A DNA stretch of 49,373 nucleotides from a virus. The stretch lies in IMG/VR virus record IMGVR_UViG_3300042115_000016, positions 1-49,373 of that record. One strand, 5' to 3'. The notes under the pieces are model-generated. The model saw only the letters and a list, made by a program, of their open reading frames with translations, ran no database searches and was not told the origin of the DNA. The number at the start of each line of letters is the position of its first letter. Within the stretch, counting starts at the first letter, position 1. Below, piece after piece: positions 1 to 5,124 of the stretch. The translations under genes were made by a program, and so were the position numbers.

Positions 1-127
1 ACTTGCGAGAGTTTTAATTTGCTCGGACTTAAACGAATCGAGAAAACTTCTCACCCCCAGATTGCTCAAGATCTGAGCAACGCTCGTATCGGCTGAATCA
101 TCGGTTTTCGCTTTGCCACCAGCACGA
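1..127. repeat. Left copy of exact 127-base terminal direct repeat
   Basis: Bases 1-127 are identical to 49247-49373. The length of exactly 127 is a common assembler k-mer, so this is probably the overlap of a circular or circularly permuted contig and not a biological terminal repeat (inference). The repeat lies inside the terminase small-subunit gene, and joining the ends restores that reading frame. Confidence 0.95.
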
Positions 128-261
128 CGATACGCCGCACGTTGAGTCAACCCTTCCAGGACGCCCAACGCCACACCTTGCTGTAAACGAGTCAGGGCGT
201 GAAATGCCGAGACCTGTTCGTCGCTCAGTTCGATGGTGCGGTTGTCGATGGTGATCAGCAT
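1..261 (-). CDS. terS: Terminase small subunit, N-terminal part (continues at right end)
   Basis: This is the 5' part of the small terminase gene, whose remainder is at 48893-49373. Joining the contig ends across the 127-base overlap gives one 204-residue frame that begins at ATG 261. The small subunit binds phage DNA at the packaging site and hands it to the large subunit. The N-terminal half reads LTQRAAYRRAGGKAKTDDSA, which resembles the helix-turn-helix of Terminase_2-type small subunits, where a Y-R-x-A-G-G-K pattern is usual. The gene is the first of the head operon, with the CGGGGTA-rich control region just upstream (about 321-593). A weak AAGG lies 9-10 bases before the ATG. Confidence 0.85.
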   Translation of the reverse strand, partial: MLITIDNRTIELSDEQVSAFHALTRLQQGVALGVLEGLTQRAAYRRAGGKAKTDDSADTSVAQILSNLGVRSFLDSFKSEQIKTLAS

Positions 262-320
262 TGCGGAAAGCCTTGCGGTTGAGGTCACACGATTGTCGCC
301 GTCGCTGACATCCTGGTCAA

Positions 321-593
321 CCCTACCCCGGTAAACTGATCCGGGGTATTTATCGGGGTATGCTGTAACCCCTTGTATTTACTACCAATATATATTTTAT
401 ACCCCGATACCCCGAATAAATAATATTAGTATAGAAGTAGATAGGTATATGAGAATACATATCATTATATATTATATCGTATGGCCAGAGAGTGAGAGCG
501 ATACGGGGTATTCGGGTAAACCCGCTACAGGCCACGTAATCCGTGGCTTCCAGGCTACCCCGGATAGTTTGCGAGTTCCGGGGTACGGGGTAT
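321..593. repeat. CGGGGTA-rich intergenic element, copy 1
   Basis: About eight copies of TACCCCG or its complement CGGGGTA surround an A+T-rich core. A diverged copy lies in the same orientation at 36216-36480. Shared blocks, in order, are a TACCCCGG hairpin, a TATACCCCGATACC(C) block, GAGAGTGAGA, CGGGGTATTCGGGTAA, TACCCCGGATAG and the end block CGGGGTACGGGGTATG. Each copy sits immediately upstream of a late minus-strand operon. It could be a late promoter/activator region or a replication origin. The sequence does not decide between them. Confidence 0.8.
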
Positions 594-618
594 GAAAACT
601 GTACAAATTTTGATCACT

Positions 619-770
619 TGTCGACTTTTAAATTAAAAATAAATTATCTCGACATCAGTTAATTTAAAAACAGCTCAAAAATGATTCATTTCAACGAAAA
701 TAAAATTACTGAAATTATAAATCGATCAAATTTTAACCAGATGTCAACCAAAAATGATTAAAAGTCGACA
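619..770. repeat. A+T-rich segment bounded by a 13-base inverted repeat
   Basis: TGTCGACTTTTAA at 619-631 is the exact complement of TTAAAAGTCGACA at 758-770. The roughly 126 bases between them are strongly A+T-rich and non-coding. Further partial symmetry is seen in ATTTTGATC near 607-615 and GATCAAAT near 724-731. It may be a DNA-unwinding segment of an origin, or a regulator binding region. Confidence 0.6.
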
Positions 771-776
771 GTGGAA

Positions 777-800
777 ATTAAAAACCCGCCGAAGCGGGTT
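777..800 (-). terminator. Intrinsic terminator of the leftmost early operon
   Basis: Read on the minus strand, AACCCGC-TTCG-GCGGGTT is followed by a T run. It lies just after the stop codon of the gene at 806-1099. Confidence 0.85.
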
Positions 801-805
801 ATGTG

Positions 806-1099
806 TCACTGCCTGGATCGTCTCAATCGACACGATTTGCACCACGCGCCACATCCTGAGGCGCGGTCATCGTCCGTCCAATACGACTCAAGCTCGCGGG
901 CTGTCCCGCACAGGTTGCAGCGCTTCGCCAGGATTCCACCGATGCTGATCATCCGCCCCGACATGAATGAGTCCACGTCGGTCGGTGGTAAAGCCTTACG
1001 GATCGTCTCGCGTCTCACACCATATAACGCAGCAACTCGACGACGCGAACCGAGACGATACATATGGAATTGAAGCTCCGACTTAGTGGCGTTTAACAT
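806..1099 (-). CDS. Small protein with HTH-like N-terminus and C-terminal cysteine cluster
   Basis: This 97-residue protein has unknown function. Residues about 16-40 (RLGSRRRVAALYGVRRETIR) look like a helix-turn-helix. The C-terminal half carries CNLC and, about 25 residues later, CGAWCKSC, a plausible zinc-binding finger. That arrangement fits a small DNA-binding regulator or an HNH-like remnant; no HNH histidines are evident. It is the last gene of the minus operon, overlaps the preceding gene by 17 bases, and is followed by an intrinsic terminator. Confidence 0.65.
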   Translation of the reverse strand: MLNATKSELQFHMYRLGSRRRVAALYGVRRETIRKALPPTDVDSFMSGRMISIGGILAKRCNLCGTARELESYWTDDDRASGCGAWCKSCRLRRSRQ

Positions 1100-1376
1100 A
1101 GCGTTCCAACTTCCTGAAATCGATACCGGTTATACGACCTAACTCTTTCCAAGTTGCACCAGCAGCCTTAAGTCGTTTCATGCGTGCAAGTTCATACGAC
1201 GTCAGTAACCCCGTGGACTTACGCAGTGGCGATTGATAACGCTTGTCGCGTTTGTAACCGGCTGCCGCAAGTGCGCGACGTACAAGGTGCACCGTACTCC
1301 CGCAGCGAGTCGCTACGGCGTGCCAGGGAAGTCCCGAGTTGCGTAAATCGATAGCCCGGTCGGTGTCTATGTTCAT
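1083..1376 (-). CDS. Small basic HTH-like protein
   Basis: This is a 97-residue, arginine- and lysine-rich protein. Two segments resemble helix-turn-helix motifs: residues about 7-35 (RAIDLRNSGLPWHAVATRCG) and about 60-90 (LARMKRLKAAGATWKELGR). It is a probable DNA-binding protein, but no named family is recognised. The ATG overlaps the stop of the upstream gene in an ATGA, implying translational coupling. Confidence 0.6.
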   Translation of the reverse strand: MNIDTDRAIDLRNSGLPWHAVATRCGSTVHLVRRALAAAGYKRDKRYQSPLRKSTGLLTSYELARMKRLKAAGATWKELGRITGIDFRKLERYVKRH

Positions 1377-2140
1377 TGCGCCGCCCCTACCATCGCTGCG
1401 TAAACGTCACGGTAATCCTGGTGTTCGTCGTCGCCACACCGCGTATCGATACCGGCCTGCACCATCGCTGGAGTTGGCATGAGTGGTACGAGCTTGTAAC
1501 CCACCGATACCGGCGCGGGCTGCGAGGCGAACAGCGGGGACAGGTCTTTGATCTCGCTATCATCGCCAGGCTTCTCTGTCTCTAGCTTGTCGCGCCACAC
1601 ATACGCGCCGAGCCCTGTTGCCCACACGTGCTCCTTGTACTGCCACGCCACCGGCCCACCGTCCCCACCCTTCAGCCGCTCGCTCTCCGGAACTGCGTCC
1701 GATGCCGGTATACCGGCATCCCTTCTATCGAACCAGTCAGCAGGAATGCGTGCGAACGTGCCGTTGCGACCTGTCACGCTTTCTGCTACCTCGCGAAGTA
1801 ATGCAGCATTCCGCTGCTCGGCGGCTGTCAGGCGCTGCTTCAGCTCACTCGCTGTTTTTGCCCAGCCATGCCGGCTCGCAACAAGACAGGGTATGCACTC
1901 GCTAACAGTTCCGACCTCAAGGAATCTGCCGGGTACGCCGGCTTCAGGGTGCGGGTTCAGCGACATAGGCAGTCCACATAAGTGCGGAGGGCCTGCGCGC
2001 TTTGCGGTGGCCAGCTCTTCCCGCAACGCAGCCAGTTCGGATTGGGCGGCGTCGAAGTCAGAGGCCGCGACAAAGTCAGCGTTTCGCCCTTCCTGCCCGA
2101 GGCCTCCGGTGAAAAAGTTATACCGTTTCACATCATCCAT
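1373..2140 (-). CDS. Phage early protein with coiled-coil segment
   Basis: This 255-residue protein resembles the common phage hypotheticals that start MDDVKRY followed by an 'ASDFDA' motif and a coiled coil. Residues about 25-50 (DFDAAQSELAALREELATAK) and a region near residue 100 are predicted coiled coil. A cysteine-containing loop precedes the second coil. The start at ATG 2140 is set by AGGAGG eight bases upstream; an in-frame TTG farther out lies before that ribosome site. Function is unknown; such genes usually sit in early accessory regions. Confidence 0.7.
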   Translation of the reverse strand: MDDVKRYNFFTGGLGQEGRNADFVAASDFDAAQSELAALREELATAKRAGPPHLCGLPMSLNPHPEAGVPGRFLEVGTVSECIPCLVASRHGWAKTASELKQRLTAAEQRNAALLREVAESVTGRNGTFARIPADWFDRRDAGIPASDAVPESERLKGGDGGPVAWQYKEHVWATGLGAYVWRDKLETEKPGDDSEIKDLSPLFASQPAPVSVGYKLVPLMPTPAMVQAGIDTRCGDDEHQDYRDVYAAMVGAAQ

Positions 2141-2194
2141 CTCAAAACCTCCTGCCAATCTATGATCGATGCCAGCCCGAAGAGGGCGGCGTAG

Positions 2195-2326
2195 TTATGC
2201 TTCCAGGCTCGCATTGATCCCGGCCCGCTGCCGAACCTTCGCCTTGTGAATCACCCGACAGATCACCGCCGCGAGAACGATTGACGCGAGCGGCCAGCAG
2301 GCGGCTGCGTAGAGTAGGTAGGTCAT
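2195..2326 (-). CDS. 43-residue single-span membrane protein (tandem paralogue A)
   Basis: MTYLLYAAACWPLASIVLAA starts a single hydrophobic span that continues to about residue 24 and is followed by a basic tail (ICRVIHKAK) and the end RAGINASLEA. A second gene just upstream (2382-2483) encodes the same pattern, ICRAIH...ERAGINAEWKA, so the two are tandem duplicates. Function is unknown. The ribosome site is weak (GGGAAATC before ATG). Confidence 0.6.
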   Translation of the reverse strand: MTYLLYAAACWPLASIVLAAVICRVIHKAKVRQRAGINASLEA

Positions 2327-2381
2327 GATTTCCCAGCACCATTACATTTCCAGCACTGAGAATTGCTGCTATGGCTGGAGC

Positions 2382-2483
2382 TTATGCTTTCCACTCCGCA
2401 TTAATCCCAGCCCGTTCCAGGGCCTTTGTGTTGTGAATGGCGCGGCAGATGGAAACCGCTAGCCAGCAGATTAACCACATCAT
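2382..2483 (-). CDS. 33-residue membrane protein (tandem paralogue B)
   Basis: MMWLICWLAVSICRAIHN begins with a short hydrophobic span and ends ERAGINAEWKA. This aligns with the neighbouring 43-residue protein through ICR-x-IH and RAGINA. The ribosome site is GGGAG about seven bases before ATGATG, and the start overlaps the stop of the upstream gene (ATGATG over TGA). The hydrophobic segment is shorter than in its paralogue, so it may be a reduced copy. Confidence 0.55.
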   Translation of the reverse strand: MMWLICWLAVSICRAIHNTKALERAGINAEWKA

Positions 2484-2707
2484 GACCGGCTCCCGTCTTC
2501 GACCGCCATGTAACTGACTTCAAACGTCAGGAACGAACCGTCCTCGAAGTAGTAAAAATGACGTGACGAATTGTGCGGGCAGTCACGACGTGAGAACGAT
2601 GTAACGGCTGCCCGGTACGGATCGCTGGACCGACGAATCGATTGTGCGATGGTCAGGTGAGTCGGGTCGTTGACTGAGCAGGTGTTCTGACGTCTATCGG
2701 CGGTCAT
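2480..2707 (-). CDS. Hypothetical early protein
   Basis: This 75-residue protein starts MTADRRQNTCSVND and contains RRSSDPYRAAVTSFSRRDCP and an acidic aromatic C-terminus (YFEDGSFLTFEVSY). No family is recognised. I chose ATG 2707 because GGAG lies seven bases upstream and because the longer frame from 2746 would run into the promoter centred on 2735-2763. It is the first gene of this transcription unit. Confidence 0.6.
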   Translation of the reverse strand: MTADRRQNTCSVNDPTHLTIAQSIRRSSDPYRAAVTSFSRRDCPHNSSRHFYYFEDGSFLTFEVSYMAVEDGSRS

Positions 2708-2734
2708 GGCGTCGCTCCAATGGTTGACGTGATA

Positions 2735-2763
2735 ATTATTATCCATAATGACGAGACCGTCAA
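2735..2763 (-). promoter_or_regulatory. Early promoter with palindromic operator
   Basis: On the minus strand, TTGACG (2763-2758), a 17-base spacer and AATAAT (2740-2735). The operator TGACG-GTCT-CGTCA occupies 2749-2762. It directly follows the terminator at 2773-2796 and precedes the gene at 2707. Confidence 0.75.
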
Positions 2764-2772
2764 TACGCGGGT

Positions 2773-2796
2773 AAATAAAAAGCCCCGAAGGGCTTG
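2773..2796 (-). terminator. Intrinsic terminator
   Basis: On the minus strand, AAGCCC-TTCG-GGGCTT then TTTATTT. It lies immediately after the gene at 2799-3227 and ten bases before the next promoter. Confidence 0.85.
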
Positions 2797-2798
2797 AA

Positions 2799-3227
2799 TC
2801 ACCGACGAGCGGTTTTAAACTGTAACGCTAGCTCACCCAGGCGACGAACGTCATTCTTACTCGGGCCGTTGTAATAGGTCGTACACCCGGCATCGGCCAT
2901 ACGCTGCACCTCGGCGTTCTGGAGCAACGACGTATCACGCGACGTCTGACACTCGACAGTCTGCCCACCAAGGTTCATACCGACCGCCTGCACCGTCACC
3001 AGACACACCTCGGCAATCGCCACAGTTTGCCGTGTGAGTTCCCCGACGCGGGTACCGTCACAGTCTGTGGCACCGGCAGCACCAGCCACACAGAGAGCCA
3101 TCGCAAACACCACACCACGTACCGCGTTACCTGTCTTGCACATTGGTCGATCCTCGTCATCTACATCCCATTGGAAGCCACATACGTGGCAGTGGTACTG
3201 ATCGCCATACCGGCGCGCCTTACACAT
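2799..3227 (-). CDS. Zinc-ribbon fused in frame to a secreted/periplasmic protein, with internal start
   Basis: The 142-residue frame has two unlike parts. Residues 1-30 carry HCHVCGFQWDVDDEDRP with flanking cysteines, the pattern of small phage zinc-ribbon proteins that normally end near residue 35-45. From M29 (ATG 3143) a classical signal peptide follows: KTGNAVRG, a hydrophobic core VVFAMALCVAGAAGA, and likely cleavage before TDCDGT. The mature part has several cysteines. Both ATGs have ribosome sites: GGGAG for 3227 and GAGGA for 3143. I infer that two products share one frame, a full-length form and an exported form. Confidence 0.65.
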   Translation of the reverse strand: MCKARRYGDQYHCHVCGFQWDVDDEDRPMCKTGNAVRGVVFAMALCVAGAAGATDCDGTRVGELTRQTVAIAEVCLVTVQAVGMNLGGQTVECQTSRDTSLLQNAEVQRMADAGCTTYYNGPSKNDVRRLGELALQFKTARR

Positions 3228-3230
3228 GGC

Positions 3231-3389
3231 TCACAGCTCCCGGATGCCGACGAACTCACAGCAATCGTCGAGACCGTCGACGTAATTTTCCCAGATTTCA
3301 ATTGCTTCACCTTCGCTCTCTGCTTCACCTTCAAAAGTGAGGGCGCGTTGCGATTCGCCGCGAGTGTACGTAATGATGAAATCGTTCAT
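3231..3389 (-). CDS. Small acidic hypothetical protein
   Basis: This 52-residue acidic protein begins MNDFIITYTRGESQRALTFE and continues with GEAESEGEAIEIWENYVDGL and a CC pair near residue 43. No family is recognised. GGAG lies eight bases before the ATG. It is the first gene after the promoter at 3419-3447 and is followed three bases later by the zinc-ribbon/secreted gene. Confidence 0.6.
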   Translation of the reverse strand: MNDFIITYTRGESQRALTFEGEAESEGEAIEIWENYVDGLDDCCEFVGIREL

Positions 3390-3394
3390 GTTCG

Positions 3395-3610
3395 TTACTC
3401 CGTGTTGGGGTTGTGTAGATTATTGACGAGTCCGTCATTTACGTCAACAACTGTTTTACGGTCCTGACGATTCGACCCGACCAACGGTAATTGCCCGTCC
3501 GATAAATGCCAGGGGATCTCGGTTTTACAGTCGGGACATTGCTTCATATTCAGCGAGCTATACCGTATCAGATCGGTACACCCGCACCGTGGGCACGACG
3601 TGTGCGTCAT
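3395..3610 (-). CDS. Zinc-ribbon protein
   Basis: This 71-residue protein has a four-cysteine ribbon, CPRCGCTDLIRY...MKQCPDCKTEIPW, in its first 35 residues. Such phage zinc ribbons are probably nucleic-acid or protein binding, with no defined role. The ATG overlaps the preceding stop (ATGA). Its last 25 codons overlap the promoter and operator of the next transcription unit (3419-3447), so the tail sequence may be constrained by that site and not by protein function. Confidence 0.65.
   Translation of the reverse strand: MTHTSCPRCGCTDLIRYSSLNMKQCPDCKTEIPWHLSDGQLPLVGSNRQDRKTVVDVNDGLVNNLHNPNTE
3419..3447 (-). promoter_or_regulatory. Early promoter with palindromic operator inside a coding 3' end
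   Basis: On the minus strand, TTGACG (3447-3442), 17 bases, AATAAT (3424-3419). The operator TGACG-AGTC-CGTCA is at 3424-3437, here in the spacer and not over the -35. It drives the gene starting at 3389. Confidence 0.65.
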
Positions 3611-3819
3611 CGCCCCTGCCTCAAGTCAGCCAGCTTACGCGTCAGATCCATGCTCGCCCGGGTAGCGGCGGCTGCGAATGGTCGATCATCCTGCCAGTTA
3701 TTACCACCGTCACCCATTTCAATAGCCGCACTCCGACGGACGTCCCGCAACGCCTTGAGCGCTTTCATCGTGCGAGCCAGTTCGATAAGCGTTTGATCGA
3801 TTGTCACATCACGGATCAT
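3607..3819 (-). CDS. Hypothetical early protein
   Basis: This 70-residue protein is mostly helical by composition (MIRDVTIDQTLIELARTMKA, then KALRDVRRSAAIEMG and TRASMDLTRKLADLRQGR). No domain is recognised. It sits in a run of overlapping small early genes and overlaps the next start in an ATGA. Confidence 0.55.
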   Translation of the reverse strand: MIRDVTIDQTLIELARTMKALKALRDVRRSAAIEMGDGGNNWQDDRPFAAAATRASMDLTRKLADLRQGR

Positions 3820-3828
3820 GGTGTTACC

Positions 3829-4155
3829 TCAAGCTGTAGTGTCGATGAATCGGCCAATGCGGTCAGCAATCGGATCGCCGTACATTTCTTTTTGGAATCG
3901 TTGCATGCACTTGGTGAGTAGTATCCGCGCTTCCTGCACCTCGGCTTTTGTCCGTGCGTAATCAGTCGAAATGATGTTGAACGACTCAACACACTTCTCA
4001 CCGTTACGTATCACCTCTGAGACCTCATCCTCTCGCACGAGTCCCACGCGCTTAACGTCGATCCACCCGTGACCGAATGGTGGCGGTTGGTGAGCCCACA
4101 GCAGCGCCGCCTTGCCCGGGTTGCGACACGTGTAAATGTATGCGATGGGTTTCAT
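3829..4155 (-). CDS. Hypothetical early protein
   Basis: This 108-residue protein begins MKPIAYIYTCRNPGKAALLW and has a helical, charged C-terminus (ARTKAEVQEARILLTKCMQR). No family is recognised; similar short early proteins with an N-terminal 'AYIY' strand are frequent in Pseudomonas phages (general impression). It lies one base from the stop of the upstream gene. Confidence 0.6.
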   Translation of the reverse strand: MKPIAYIYTCRNPGKAALLWAHQPPPFGHGWIDVKRVGLVREDEVSEVIRNGEKCVESFNIISTDYARTKAEVQEARILLTKCMQRFQKEMYGDPIADRIGRFIDTTA

Positions 4156-4156
4156 G

Positions 4157-4480
4157 TCACACTCCCATCAGCAGTAAGACCATCCCAACCCACCCGACGA
4201 GCGCAACGCCGCGCATCACGTTGAGTCGAGCTTGGAGAATATCCACGGTGGTCTCAGCCGCCCGTGTTCCGATAGGCGCGCCGAGAGTCGGTAAACGGTA
4301 AGTACCCGGTGAAAGTTTCCAGTTGTCCCACTGGCTACACGTCATGTCTACGGCTTGGAACGTAGTAGTGCATCTGTCACACTTAATGTCGACAGTCGCC
4401 CCGTCGATGAGCGACCACTTCTCGCAGTTTGGACACTGTGAGGCTCTCCCGCTCGGCAAACTTAAAATTGGACCGATCAT
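4157..4480 (-). CDS. Zinc-ribbon protein with C-terminal membrane span
   Basis: This 107-residue protein has an N-terminal four-cysteine ribbon (CPNCEKWSLIDG...KCDRC, residues about 17-37). The C-terminus is strongly hydrophobic (VMRGVALVGWVGMVLLLMGV) and ends as a single membrane span. This suggests a tail-anchored protein with a cytoplasmic zinc ribbon. Function is unknown. It overlaps the upstream gene by four bases. Confidence 0.65.
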   Translation of the reverse strand: MIGPILSLPSGRASQCPNCEKWSLIDGATVDIKCDRCTTTFQAVDMTCSQWDNWKLSPGTYRLPTLGAPIGTRAAETTVDILQARLNVMRGVALVGWVGMVLLLMGV

Positions 4481-4782
4481 GGTTTGATCCTCCGAATTAC
4501 CCAGTCTTCAGGGTTGAGCGCCCACTCGCCGGAAGTCGTCATGGCCAACATGCAACTGGTACACACCCGTGTAAATTCATCATTTTCTTCAACCGTGTAG
4601 TCGAGGTGCGTTTCACAGAAATATTCTTCGCACCCGAGATCGTTTACGCCGTGCATACCACCACACGCGTAACTCAACCCACGGTCGATAGTTGTGGCGC
4701 ATCCGGGGCAATCACATACCCCTGTGACCGCATAGCCGATATCTCGACCCTTTGAATCTTTACCGCAATTGCCCCATCCCAT
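4477..4782 (-). CDS. Cysteine-rich zinc-binding early protein
   Basis: This 101-residue protein starts MGWGNCGKDSKGRDIGYAV and has about eleven cysteines arranged as CDCPGC, YACGGMHG, CEEYFCETH and CTSC, consistent with one or two zinc sites. Phage proteins with this MGWGNCG...DRGLSYACGGMHG pattern are familiar as uncharacterised early genes. The start shares its first base with the stop of the upstream gene. Confidence 0.7.
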   Translation of the reverse strand: MGWGNCGKDSKGRDIGYAVTGVCDCPGCATTIDRGLSYACGGMHGVNDLGCEEYFCETHLDYTVEENDEFTRVCTSCMLAMTTSGEWALNPEDWVIRRIKP

Positions 4783-4985
4783 TACGCGAGCCTCCGGTTG
4801 CAGTCGGCACAGGTAACCGCACCGGTGCGGCTATTACCGAGACGAGTAGGGTGAGCGCAGATGGCGTCGAAAGCCTGCTTCGCTTCCTGCTCACTCATGA
4901 ATACGTTGGTCGCCGCCATCATCGCAGCGCTACCGAGGCTTACTTGACGTACTTTATGGATCGTTGTGTCGATGATCCAAACCAT
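4782..4985 (-). CDS. Hypothetical early protein with CxxC tail
   Basis: This 67-residue protein begins MVWIIDTTIHKVRQVSLGSA and ends with CADCNRRLA, which together with the AICAHP cysteine may bind zinc. ATG 4985 is chosen because the promoter at 5026-5054 lies inside the longer frame, and GGGAG precedes this ATG. It is the first gene of a six-gene run that ends near 3395 without a visible terminator. Confidence 0.6.
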   Translation of the reverse strand: MVWIIDTTIHKVRQVSLGSAAMMAATNVFMSEQEAKQAFDAICAHPTRLGNSRTGAVTCADCNRRLA

Positions 4986-5025
4986 TTCAGTCCCGCTCCC
5001 ACGTGTGTTAATTGATGTCGTGACC

Positions 5026-5054
5026 AGTATTAGCCATCCTGACGAGTCCGTCAA
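5026..5054 (-). promoter_or_regulatory. Early promoter with palindromic operator
   Basis: On the minus strand, TTGACG (5054-5049), 17 bases, AATACT (5031-5026). The operator TGACG-AGTC-CGTCA is at 5040-5053. It follows the terminator of the PrimPol gene by about ten bases. Confidence 0.8.
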
Positions 5055-5062
5055 TACCTCGG

Positions 5063-5114
5063 TAATAAAAAGCCCCGAACTGGTAACCAAAATTATTGGG
5101 ACCGTGTACGGGGC
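5063..5114 (-). terminator. Intrinsic terminator with long loop
   Basis: On the minus strand, GCCCCG (5114-5109) pairs with CGGGGC (5077-5072), followed by TTTTTATTA. The 31-base loop contains a further small hairpin (CCAA/TTGG). It lies just after the PrimPol-helicase stop at 5125. Confidence 0.75.
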
Positions 5115-5124
5115 GAGCTTACAA

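Larger units (their letters stand above)
262..805. other. Intergenic control region (no gene)
   Basis: No convincing gene is present. From terS outwards the stretch holds a hairpin (TACCCCGG 324-331 with CCGGGGTA 341-348), the CGGGGTA-rich element (321-593), an A+T-rich block of about 170 bases bounded by a 13-base inverted repeat (619-631 and 758-770), and the terminator of the neighbouring early operon (777-800). The late promoter for terS and the head genes should lie here, but I cannot identify a clear -35/-10 pair. Confidence 0.7.

Noticed and set aside
350-535. 61-residue ORF in the CGGGGTA element
   Set aside because: It crosses repeat blocks and the A+T-rich core, has no ribosome site, and is not open in element copy 2.
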